Positions 35,442-46,360 of a stretch of 64,000 bases of DNA are shown here, piece by piece (the first letter of the stretch is position 1; each line of letters opens with the position of its first letter). The translations under genes were made by a program, and so were the position numbers. Origin of the DNA: Aphrophora alni (taxonomy: Eukaryota; Arthropoda; Insecta; Hemiptera; Aphrophoridae). The stretch lies in the NCBI GenBank assembly GCA_963513935.1, contig OY740767.1, forward strand, positions 81,332,060 through 81,396,059, in the 5' to 3' direction. The notes beneath the pieces were generated by a model. It made no database searches. It was not told the DNA's origin and was given only the letters and a program-made list of their open reading frames with translations.

Positions 35442-35571
35442 AAATTGAAACAGAAATATATGTCATATATAGATATGATACCATGATTACTAATTACACC
35501 ATGATTAGAAATATAAATGTTAGTAAATAAGACCGTTTTCAAACACGCAACTACAGTAATGCGGAACAGTT

Positions 35572-36290
35572 GAGTTAACTTTCAAGCCTCAACGTTTACA
35601 TTGTTAAGCTGAGCGTCATGTTGGTGTTTATAGATAATACTGCATATGTAAATCGCATTAGTTCAACAGAGCAACATTCCATTAAGCATGTAAAACAACA
35701 ATGATGTGGTAGAAGGTGGGAGGGTTAATGTCACTGTTTATTTAATAGTGGTCAAAGCTCTGTTTCTCCAGGATCCGTATTTGTTTTGCTTTAACATAAT
35801 TCTCCTCTTGTAATAGCTAAACAGTATTGCATTACATAAGACAATGCACTAATTTTTTCATGTACTTTCATTTTCAAAAACGTCTATGATTTAAATCTAC
35901 AATATAATGCATTATAAATAACTACTGTCTATTATTGGAAAGAGTTTAATTTTTACAATGGCTAAATCCACAGTACCAAATTATTGATGGACGGGAAGGT
36001 TTAAAAACATGTTTCAGGATAAAAGGTTAAGTTAAGTGAATGGTACACACACATTGCACAAACTTTCTCTACATTACAAGATCAAAAATATCCTACAAGT
36101 TGTATAAGGAACTGTCATAATTTGTTGAATCGAACTTTTATTGGAAGACTGTGCTGTTGTATAGATTAAATGTGTTGTAATAATTAGTACAACTATAATA
36201 ATTATTTCAAACGAGAAATACGCATCCTGGACTGGTTCTGGACCTTCTTCGTTTCCCAGAATAGGGCTTACATTTTTTGACATACACTTG
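35572..36290 (+). repeat. Paralogous block B, part 2 (copy at 53.72-54.48 kb)
   Basis: Shared order: GTTAACTTTCAAG, TATAGATAATACTGCATATGTAA, AACATTCCATTAAGCATG then TAAAACAAC, GGTAGAA, GTTTATTTAA-AGTGGTCAAAGC, GTTTCTCCAGGATC, then ATTGCACAAAC and TAATAATTAGTACAACT. Identity is about 75-80% by eye, and this is the best-preserved part of the duplication. A decayed SINE closes both copies. Confidence 0.85.
36150..36290 (-). mobile_element. Decayed SINE, body shared with the 54.3 and 54.9 kb copies
   Basis: Read on the minus strand, GCGTATTTCTCGTTTGAAATA is followed by ATTATTATAGTTGTACTAATT, as in the body of the SINE at 54300-54490. The tRNA-like head (36225-36290) is too degraded to show box B. 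It sits at the same place relative to block B as the 54.4 kb copy, so the insertion predates the duplication. Confidence 0.5.
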
Positions 36291-38329
36291 ACATTGTTTA
36301 CTGTGTTTTTCTGAAAGACGATATTTTCAAGTTTGTTGGTGAGTCAAGTCAATCTTTATTCAACATAATCTTTAAGCACAATTTGACTTAATTTAATTAA
36401 AATCATACGATTTGTTTATTTGTTGATGCTCTGATTTTGATATGCTTGGTTAGAACGTAATATAATTCATACATAAAAACAATAGCATTGATCATACTCT
36501 GATTGCTTAATTACTTAATATGTTCTCAACAAATACATTTTAATTTATGAATAAACGACAAACCATGTGATTCCCAGAGCTTTTATCTTTTATGATGTAA
36601 TCGAAGATTGTGTTTCTTGCCAAACTGTTTTGGTATAATTGTACTTATTGTTACAATAACTAAAGATACAAATGGTTGAGGAAGATTATAGTACCCAGTG
36701 CTAGTTTTGTCGAAATAAAACAAAAACGAGCTAGTTATAAAATAAAATATCAGTTCTCGTTGCTAACAAAGACGATATGATTCAATACCGAGAAGGATAA
36801 AAGGAGGGACCAGGAACTTTAATTACAGAAAAGAATGAAAAGTACTTTATGATAAATTATTGCTCTGAGTTATTGTTCACATTTTGTAAAAAAATGTTTG
36901 TTGTTTCGATGCATGTATTCACTATGCAGTTCTTACTGTTTTTTCACTCTAATCTTGTTTGATTGGTCTGTTAATTCAGGCTGTATTACTGTCTTTTGAA
37001 AATTGGAACACTACCTTAATAACTACATTACAAATAATATGTAAATGAATATTATAAGTTTACCGAAAAAATTGTAAGACATAATTAGGTAACCGAATCC
37101 AGAAACTGTGTATAATGATGATTCTTCGTCTATTCTAGTATTGTATTGTTTTATTTTTGTATTTTTTTATATTTTCATTAATTTTTTTAATAAATAAAAG
37201 TATAATAAAATTCCATTTATTTTTACATCACTAATGAAATAAATGATATCGATACAAACACGTTTAATATCATAAACAAAAATCAGAATGAGTTATTATA
37301 TTTTCATGAAATCATATCTGGTCAGTTTTTGGAAATAACTACTAATATTCTATTCGTATAAATTATCATTGGAAATAGTAAACGGTTGAAAAAAGATTTA
37401 AGTGATTTGTATTACTGGACAAGGGATCACAGTACATAATTGTATTTAGTAATATCAAATGATTTCGATTATATAATAAAGCCCCTGTAATATATTAAAT
37501 GTTTAAACAAAACATTACTGTAGCGTCATCAGTTAAAATTACGTGACCTTCAATGTTTAGAAATTTAAATATTTGTACAATTAAAACTTTTTACAATAAA
37601 AGTTCTCTGATTTGTATTAATCATAAAAGCATGATTTAGTGTCAGTAGATTTTATTTCTATGAAAAATTGACTAATATTTATGTGTAAATAAAGTGTGTT
37701 GTGTGTCACTTATAATACACATACTACAAAAAATTAAAACAATAAATTCATACACAAGTGACTAATGTATTTTTTTTCCTTTTCATTTATGAGTATAAAA
37801 CCTATAGTTATTGTTTCACATTGTGTACTTTAAAAGACCTAGTATCTGGAAAGTACAGTACGTATGGGCTCGGTATTATTTGTAGCCTTTATAGATTGTT
37901 CATTTCAAGCAAATGTGAAAAAATAAAATATTTCGAAGCATTGAAAGACAAAATATATGTTAATTTAAAATCGTATCATATATTCATTTCATATAAGTTA
38001 CCTTATATTCTCAAATTAAAAATACAATGAATTGACTACGTTTATTTTTCGATAATGAATCGTTAATTTATTATGCTCATGTACTGCACAATTATTACGC
38101 ATAAATAATGTGTGTTATCCTCTAGTAGTGAAATTTTATGTGTGTGTTCATTGATATGTTACAATTAATTTTTATTGGATTATGTAGACATACATATATA
38201 GATATACAAATATTAACTTATACTACAAACTATATAAACATTTATAAACTTAGATTAATATTTTGTATAACTGCATGTACTTATTTAATTTTCAAAGCAA
38301 GGACGTGAACCAAACTATCCATATAGCAC
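36291..38329. other. AT-rich non-coding DNA
   Basis: The 90-codon + frame at 37758-38030 starts in a T-rich run and has no domain-like features. The word GATTCAATACCGAGAAG near 36780 recalls GATTCAATACCAAAGTAG near 60830. Nothing else was recognised. Confidence 0.45.
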
Positions 38330-38760
38330 GTTCTCTTTTATTAAACGTTTATAAAAGTAAAAGTTTGGTACTATAGATGTTTATTAAACGGTGATTTTAA
38401 GTCACAGTAACTGTTATTAAACATATATATTACACAGAACTTTTGGTACTGATATGTCTTTTTCTACCGTTTATGGCAAACATTTTAAATGTTTATTAAA
38501 AGTTGAACAATGCAAACAAAGACAGTTAGTTAATATTTAATAAATATTGAAAGCTCAATTTAAAAAAAATATAATTTAATAAGCGATGAATTTTAGTTGC
38601 AGAGACAGATATTAAATTTTTATTTAAACCTTGATTGGTACTGACTTCAACGTATAATATATATTTTTACAGCGTTAAAGCCGAATATTTTGGTTGTTTA
38701 TTAAAAGTGGAAGCATAACTAATAAAAATTTAATAATTGTTGTATAGCCAATTTTTGAAC
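38330..38760. repeat. Possible very decayed ~40-bp tandem repeat
   Basis: TTTATTAAA-like words, often with G before and ACG, AAGT or TTGAA after, occur at about 38338, 38380, 38414, 38492, 38536, 38575, 38619 and 38698. That is at roughly 34-44-base steps or twice that. TTGGTACT recurs at about 38365, 38443 and 38634. In such AT-rich DNA chance recurrence cannot be excluded. Confidence 0.35.
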
Positions 38761-38879
38761 GTTGCAGTTTATACAAATTCGATTTTAAATAAACACTGTC
38801 AATTGTTAAGTATTGAATCTTAAATATTATGCTTTGTTTTTTAAATAACTTACACATCGATTACGGAATTGTATATTTA

Positions 38880-39900
38880 GCATACATTAGATCTGAGATA
38901 CAAATAGAACATTTCACACGAGTGGACTGTAATCATATATGCTCACTACTACAACAGTTACTAGTAATCTAGTATTTTATTTACATATTACTGTACTTTT
39001 TTTAGATGTAGTTTAAATATTACAGATTTGACTTCAAAACTTAATCAAAATAAAACACTAATATAATTCAGCAACATACCAACTATGAGTATTCATCATT
39101 TATTCCGAAGAAATTCCCATTGTACACTTTACTTCAAAACAGTTATTTCTATAGATTTATATGATTAAATTATATTAAAATTCTTCGTTATGTTTCAAAC
39201 TATCATCATTAAACTAAACTTGTTAGAGTGGAACAGAAGGTATAAAGTGCATACAGCTACATACCAAAGGTACAGACAATTAATTGTGTACGTAACATCG
39301 CTACTTAACTGTTTCAACCTAGTGAAGTTAATATAGTGTTAGAAACACGTGTCGCGAACGTTAAGAACTAAGGATATACTGTAGAGTACCATTTATGCCC
39401 TTCTGTTCATGAAACGTATTTTAGTATATCTCTTAATAACTTTTCATTTACAAAAATTACATTTACACATTTATATTTACAAATATATTTAACACTAAAA
39501 ATGTATATTTTGAGGAGTGACGGTTTCATAACTAATCTTATTGGTAAAGAGATATATTATAATATGCATTTAAAAATAAAGCTTTTTGGTGTGATGTATT
39601 ATTTACATACTTAGTCAAATAATGTATAGAAATAAAAGATAGTCCTCATTAAATTGTTAGGTTGTTTACGTCTTTCAATATATAGGAACATTCTCGTTAA
39701 AAATATTTGCGTTTCAAAATAAGTCTCAATAACAAAACTACATTAAAATGTAACACAGTCCAAAGGAGCATCAAAATTGGAAGATAATTAATTAGTTCCA
39801 TATGATAAATAAGTCCACAGTACAGCATCATCAGATTGTTTTGAGGTAGTTTACGAAACACTGAAGATTTCTATTCGACGAATACGTGTAAAGCAATTAC
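38880..39900 (+). repeat. Paralogous block C (copy at 59.51-60.29 kb)
   Basis: It matches 59510-60290 in the same orientation. Shared words in order include CAACAGT-ACTAG, TTTAGAT-AGTTTAAATATTA, AATCAAAATAAAACACT, GTGGAACAGAA, AATAGTGTTAGAA, CACGTGTCGCGA against CACATGCCGCGA, AACTAAGGATATA, TAGTATATCTCTTA-like, AAATAAAAGATAGTC, AAATGTAACA and CTATTC-ACGAAT. Identity is about 70-75% by eye and no frame is shared. With block B the order matches the second region, so B and C probably come from one large duplication. Confidence 0.75.
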
Positions 39901-42001
39901 TCCATAATAAAAATTTAAAACATAACAACTATTCTTAATTTCATTACAAGAAATAGTCAAACTATTGTAGAAATAAAAATAAAAGTTACTAAATAAATCT
40001 CCTCAGTTCTAAATATATAATTAATATGATGCATTAAAATATTAAAAGCTGTTATCTCTAACCAAATTACTTTTGAAATGAAATACATTAAAAATCTTTC
40101 ATTAAAGATTATATATGTATCAGTAATAATTTTTTTTATTAAATTTAGAAAAAAACGTAATTATCTACCGTGATACAATATAAAATATTAACCAACGTTA
40201 TTTATAAGTTATAATTATACATTGTTGATTTTGAAATTATCAGAGAAAATATAATCTATTTTTACTTTAACTATGTGCAACGTGAATTTATTATTTGTAA
40301 AAGTCAGATTTATTTATCTACAGATATTCTTGTTCAAAACCACTTCTTAATTTCAGGAAGTATACAGTGAGTGTTATAAATAAAATATTGAATACAGATA
40401 TCTGCATAATCACATTTTCTATAATTTACTGAATAAAGGTAAAATTTCTTATAATTTACAATAAGATAAAAAACATATAATTTTTTTTTTTTTTTAATAG
40501 TTCGGTAAAGTAATAAATTCAGTAAAATATTCTTCTTGTTTTATTATAACTTAACAATATAAGAGTTTAAGAAATACTTTTACAATGACTTCAAAGAATG
40601 AGTCTTTGTACATTATATAGATTTTTTTTTAAAATTTGTAAAACAAATAGATTTTTTTAAATTTAATTTTATTATTATTGTTTTCTTTTTTATAAATAAA
40701 CCATCAAAATCTACTTTAAATATTATAAAACTTAGTTAGGAGGGTATAAACTGAAATAAAATATCATTTTACCTTGTAACGCCCGCTAACAAAGCAAAAT
40801 AAATGTAAAACATAACTTGCCAACAAGGTAGATTAAATTAAAAATGCCTTAGTAAACTCTCCTGCATAATGCTACCATCTGGTGGGCAACTCTGGAAACG
40901 GTGTCGCGCGATCTGCTAATTAGACCTTACCCCGGTCAACCTTGATTTCATCAAGTCAGTAAGTAGTTCGAAGGGCATCTAGTCGTATCTCAAAGTAGTC
41001 ACATAATGTAAAACTTCCAGTTAATATTTCTTTATTTAAATAATCTCGGCTCTTCTTCAAAATTACTCGTTAAAATCAGTATAAAAATTTAAAGGCTCTT
41101 AAGTGCATAACGCGTAACTCGCCGAATGGTTTTCTTATTTGACTTTTTTTCACGCAAATAGCTCGTAAGCCTTCGTCAACCAGCTCCAGGTAACAAGAAT
41201 TAAATTGACCATATTAAAAAATTTATGTCTATATCTTTTAATTTTAATTGCAGCTATGTATTGTCTAGAAATAATTTAATCATAATTAATTTTCTTTGAA
41301 TTGACAGTAATTTCTTTTGAAAAACATAATTTTTTTTATAAAAGTAAAGTAACCATTTTTCATTTAAAAATTAACTTTAAAAAAAATCAAATTATAATCT
41401 TTAAGATAATCATAGAATCAAAGAATTAATTATTCAATCTTTCATTTTAATTAAAATCTTTTATTTTCTATTTTCTTGCAATTTGTACCAGTTTTGGATT
41501 TCAGACAAAGACCGAGCTATCTTGGTTTCTTAATTAATAAAAACTTATTTTCTAATTTCCTTTTGAAGACATTTTGTAATTGTGAAAATATTTTTCTTTT
41601 TAACTACTTTCAACCTAATTTCATTACATGTAAAAAATCTTGTTAATGAACCTGTATAAGATTGCTTAAACCTCTTTTAACAAGTCACTTTTTTGTGCAG
41701 CAAATGCTGGGTCAAGGTCAGGACAAAAAAGCAAGTTGAAACAGAATTCAGGACATCCTAGCTCGTAAGAGTTCAACTTATAAAAAAAACTTTTTGAAAT
41801 GTGCCTCATGGTATCAAAAATGAACTTTGCCTGTGTCTGTTAAAAAAAAAAAAAACTTTATTAAAAAAATAAGGCCTAATAAAGTGAACTTATCTTGGTG
41901 ATCATTCTTGGTGAAATAAATATGTACAAATTTTTAATTAATTATAGGATGGGACAGCATGCAAATTTTTCGACCCCACGACGCCAAAGGGGTTATTTTC
42001 T

Positions 42002-42004
<3 letters not shown>
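39901..42004. other. AT-rich non-coding DNA with a less AT-rich patch
   Basis: The patch 40855-41200 holds GC-richer words (GGTGGGCAACTC, CGGTGTCGCGCG, CCTTACCCCGGTCAACC) and an AGCTCGTAAG word that recurs near 41760. No reading frame or RNA gene was recognised, and its origin is unknown. Confidence 0.4.

Positions 42005-42058
<54 letters not shown>
42005..42058. repeat. (TA)n microsatellite
   Basis: About 54 bases of TA dinucleotides. The 75-codon + frame spanning it is repeat-derived (Tyr-Ile run). Confidence 0.95.
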
Positions 42059-42060
<2 letters not shown>

Positions 42061-43800
42061 ACGTCAATAAAAATTTAATTTTCTTTTTATATAATAAACT
42101 AATCTTTTTTTTTTATTATTAGTTGGCCAACTCAGTATTTAAAAAATTTAATAAATAAAATTGTAATAATTTATAAGCAATTTATTGATGAAAACTTGTT
42201 AGATGTAATATACACTTTGAACTTAAATTGATTTTCAATAATTAAATTTTTATTTTTTTTTTTTTAAACAAATTTATTTTACTCTTTAAAATTTCATTTG
42301 TAACGATTTGTATGTGGGGGGAGAGATTAAATTATTTGTAAATTTTATTAAGGGCATGTAATTATACAAAATTTGTTTATTGATAAACATTTGTTAATTA
42401 AGTTATTGTTAGCTTATATTCACAGTTTGTGTAAATGGTCAATTTATTCCAGCGGTAATAAATTTCAGCACTGTTTGGAAATCGCTTCGTTTTATTTTAA
42501 ACATGTTACCAATCTGGTTCCAATAATTCTTAAATCTTATAAAAACAATAATCCTTGGTAACAATCTGTAAATAATAAAATGATTTTTTCAACAGTGAAA
42601 CTTAGTTATGGTTTTGATTGTTTTTAAAATAATATAAATAAATTTAAATGCAGTACAAGTAAAAGCCTACTGAAAAAAACTTGTAGAACGTAAAGCAAAC
42701 CTACTCATAAAAAATTAACTAGAAATTATAAAAATTATACTTTGAAAATTTTATATTAACTAATATATGAGTAATGCAAATATAGTATTATCGTAATGTT
42801 ACACAATAGAAAAACAAACATCAGGATTTTTGGTAATAACGTTAAAATATATGAAATGTCAAAAAACATATTTACGGCAATAAAATCCCAGAAAACTGAA
42901 TCATTTGCATCGGGTGGTAAAGAAGTAAAAGAAAACAATATAGACGTACAATTATTTGTGGAAGGAGAATGAACGATATTAGTCGAACTATGTAGCCTTA
43001 GTTAATACCAAAACTCGAAAAGTTAATATCAATTAATAGACGAAAGCAAAATTGTAAAATAATTTGTATAAGCGAATTAATAAACTTGTAAACTTGTAAA
43101 CTTGTAATAAACGAATTAATTAATAATAAAGCAATTGAAATACCTTACCTGATGTTGACAATACTTTAATTTTAAGGAAGTAAACCGTAATCAAGCTTCA
43201 CTCTGCCAGAGTTTTTCAACGTGAATACTTCATTTTAAAAATCCCTAGAGAAATGGCTTCAACCCAACGCAAAGTGGTGCAATTTCCTTATTGTGCTTTT
43301 TCATTTGAAATATCCGTAGTAGCGTGAGATACAGTAGTAAAGAACAAGAGGTAAAAAGGGTATAAAAAAGATTTAAACACTTTTCATCTCTTGAAAAGAC
43401 GTATCTGAAGAATAAATTCGTGTCTTATGTTATGTTATTATTTACTTTTGAATTTTAATAAAATATTGTAATAAATTATGTTTTGATATTACTAAAATAT
43501 TTTAAGGTGAAAAGTTTTTTTTTTTTCGTTTACTATGGGTCTTGTAAAATAATGATACAGGAATAACCTAGAATGTAATAGCTTTAATTGGAAAATTATT
43601 AAAAAATGTGTCTTATATTATATTTTGTCTTTCCACCATGTCATCAAAGATGAAGCCTGTTATAAATTCGTCTTTAACACGTTTAAAACTGATGATAAAA
43701 ATAAATTCATGAATTCTAATAAATCGATTAACAATTTTCGCGACTCCAAATTTAAAACATTGACGTATTGGCTTTGCTAATCCCAGTACACTGATAGTAG
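42059..43800. other. AT-rich non-coding DNA
   Basis: An 8-bp tandem word AAACTTGT is present three times at 43082-43106. The frames at 42373-42561 and 42756-42938 are chance-like. The stretch before 43820 may be the 3' part of the element carrying the next hammerhead-like motif, but no protein remnant was seen. Confidence 0.4.
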
Positions 43801-43820
43801 GGTTTCTGTGAATGTAACAG

Positions 43821-43853
43821 CTGAGGATGATGACTTAGTAATTGAAACGTCGT
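43821..43853 (+). ncRNA. Hammerhead-like motif, weak
   Basis: CTGAGGA (43821-43827) fits CUGANGA, and GAAACGTC (43844-43851) fits GAAA with a 2-bp palindromic stem III (ACGT) and C at H17. Stem II pairing between them is poor and stem I starts with a G-G mismatch. It is likely a decayed retroelement end. Confidence 0.35.
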
Positions 43854-44026
43854 CTTGTATTTGAGTTGTAGAAATACAGTAATTTGTTGTTCAAACGTTT
43901 GAAGTAAGTGGACGTATTGAGTGATAACGTGATTATATATTGTAACGACCCAGAAATGGTGATTATTTTATAGTTTTATATTTAAAGTTGTATACATGAA
44001 ATGTTATGTGGTTTTGTTTATTGTAA

Positions 44027-44029
<3 letters not shown>

Positions 44030-44080
<51 letters not shown>
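44030..44080 (+). repeat. 51-base poly-A tract
   Basis: An uninterrupted run of 51 A lies between two hammerhead-like strings (43821 and 44087). It may be a retroposon tail or an expanded mononucleotide repeat. Confidence 0.95.
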
Positions 44081-44082
<2 letters not shown>

Positions 44083-44086
44083 TGTC

Positions 44087-44122
44087 TTCCTCAATGACAG
44101 TTAGATGTCGAAACTGCAGTCA
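44087..44122 (+). ncRNA. Degraded hammerhead-like motif after the poly-A
   Basis: GACA (44096-44099) and TGTC (44106-44109) form a stem II, followed by GAAAC (44110-44114) and the palindrome ACTGCAGT then C, as expected for stem III and H17. The first core half reads CTCAATGA instead of CUGANGA, so it is broken. Confidence 0.3.
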
Positions 44123-44142
44123 CACTTATTTCGAAATAAGTG
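44123..44142. repeat. 20-bp perfect palindrome centred on TTCGAA
   Basis: CACTTATTTCGAAATAAGTG reads the same on both strands. It lies just after the degraded hammerhead-like string and before the inverted copy of block D. Confidence 0.9.
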
Positions 44143-44274
44143 AGTGTTTGAAGGTTTTAGGGAGGATACAATGACCGGAAAGTACAACGTTTGACAAGAT
44201 GGAGGTGTTACAAAGTACTCTAATCAAAAAGTTGGGACTATTGAACAAGATAAGCAAACGTGTTGACAGAATGA

Positions 44275-44960
44275 GTCAGTCCCACTCAAACGGATCTTCA
44301 GGATTAACTTTAAAATAACAATGATAAACTCGTAATTTTCCTACTATCTTCCATTTCATTATATTTTGAATATGAACGAACACAAAGTATTGTACGACGA
44401 TTTAAACTATAGGAATCAATTTTAAATATTTCTTATTCTTGGTGCCTCAAAACTTCCCTTTATTTTGTTGCATACACATATTTGCAATTCAACGAGAAAA
44501 TGTACATATTTGAATATAGGTTATATTTAATTCAATACATTCAATTTACCACTATCATTATTACATTTTCAGAGGGGAAGTAGTTGACTTAAAATGAGAT
44601 GACTGCTTTAGTTTAAGTTATTTACCACCAGTTCCTGTAAAGTTGTCATGGACAATTCTAAAAATAAAAATAAATATTATCCTAAATCACAGAGATATAT
44701 TTTATCTAATTTGGGATTGAGAGAGTCAATATATTTATTTAAGTTAAATTTGTTTAATTACTAAATGTGTTACATTTTCATTGTGTAACTAAGCCTCTGT
44801 ATTTATTTCATATTTGATTATTCTCCTGTTTCGATGTTGTATTGTTTAAATGAATTACACCTGATTAAGCTTGTAATTTGTAGTTTATTTATTTGATGAC
44901 ATCTCTTTCAACTTACACATTTCATTTTCGTCTAAGTTAACCTTAACATGTTGGAGAGCG
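44275..44960 (-). repeat. Paralogous block D, inverted copy of 17.23-17.91 kb
   Basis: The reverse complement of this segment follows 17230-17905 over some 650 bases. The end nearest 44285 gives GTTAATCCTGAAGATCC, corresponding to GTTAGTCCTGATGATGCC at 17887. The orientation is opposite to block A', which lies less than 1 kb away, so D behaves as an independently moving repeat. Confidence 0.75.
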
Positions 44961-45709
44961 AGTTTAAAGTAAGTTCTAGAAAAAGGAGCAACTTAGCTTA
45001 TAATAAATAATAAAATATGTTTATAAATAACTAAAAGAATGCGAGTTTTAAAATTTATGCATTTCATACAAAAATGTAACTATTCCCTTATATCAGGTTA
45101 ACCTTGGACATAAAGGTTTACAACTCTGCTATTAGAGTCATATTGTAGTGTATTACATTATATTGTGTCAGGTTTAACTTTGGTAACAACTACAAGCTAT
45201 GGAATTATAATACTTTATAATAGTAGTCAAAACCTCGTCAGCTCTGGTAGCCTACAACGTTACTACAAGTTATACGAAAGTATATAATACTATAATGCTT
45301 GTGAGGACGGCACAGAATTATATTAAAATGTAATATACTACCAAAAAATATCTCTGATTAAATTTGTTGAACATTGGTCAAATCCTAGGTTAGGTTACAC
45401 ACCAATTCTAAGGAGCGGGTTTATGTCACATGATCAAATTAAGGATCATATTAGAATATGATTAATATTTTTATATTATTATAATAATATATATTAAAAC
45501 TAAAATAATTAATTACTTTAACATTTACGATAAGCTTTCAACAAACAGAAATATACTTATTTTATGCAAATATTTTTAATAGTGGTTTTGTGAAAAATAA
45601 TTGAAACTAGGGAATGGTGCAATTTTTGCAATTTATGGAATTAAATTAGTAAAATATTAGACACAATTGTTATAATTAGGTAGATTTATTATCTTATAAA
45701 CTATTGTTT
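44961..45709. other. AT-rich non-coding DNA between blocks D' and A'
   Basis: No feature was recognised. Several ATTATAATA-type words give weak local symmetry around 45470-45495. Confidence 0.4.
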
Positions 45710-46360
45710 ATTCGATCTAGTTATTATAAATTTACTTGTTTTGCTTCTTCATTTTAAAACTATATTAAATAAAACACTCTCGCCAAATTCTACAACCCAC
45801 GAATTTCCCTTAAAATAAATTGAGCTGCTCATTCTTCAAATCATTGTGTTTGTGTTACAGATAACTCATCTATCATCTGGACCTTCTATAGAATGTAGAA
45901 TAAACCTTAGTTTAATCAAGTAGTTTTCTAAAATCAATACTTTGTATACTAATAACGTCAAATTTCAATATTACTGTTATCCAGAGTTTATAGACTAAAA
46001 GGTACTATCAAAGTTTAAGACCTGTGATAGTTTTTATAACCAAGGGAGTTTATAATGCTCATTGAAGGATGTATGCTTTCCTTCAAATTTAATCGTTTTT
46101 CTAAACTATTAATTTAGTCCTCACTAGCCGCAAAATAATAAATAAGACGGAAGTAAAATTAATTATTTCGTGAATACTCTTGAAAAAGATGATCTTTTCA
46201 TAAAACCACAATTTATTAAAGACCGTCTACTCCATGATAAAACTATAAACAAAAAATTTGTTTCAACTTAAAAGTAAATGACAATGGCCAAAAAAGAAGA
46301 CAAGACGTTGAATTAGTCCGTCAAATTCTTGACTGACTGTGATCTGTCATGATACTTTTA
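45710..46360 (+). repeat. Paralogous block A', direct copy of 20.66-21.40 kb
   Basis: It carries the same ordered words as 20660-21400, including AAATAAATTGAGCTGCTCATTC, TCATCTATCATCTGGACC-like, TTGAAAAAGATGATCTTTTC and GAATTAGTCCGTCAA. The hairpin pair that ends the first copy is not kept. Confidence 0.78.

Noticed and set aside
39790..39840. Hammerhead-like CTGATGATGCTG string on the minus strand in block C
   Set aside because: No GAAA at a suitable distance and no stem II, and the copy at 60.2 kb has lost the first half as well.
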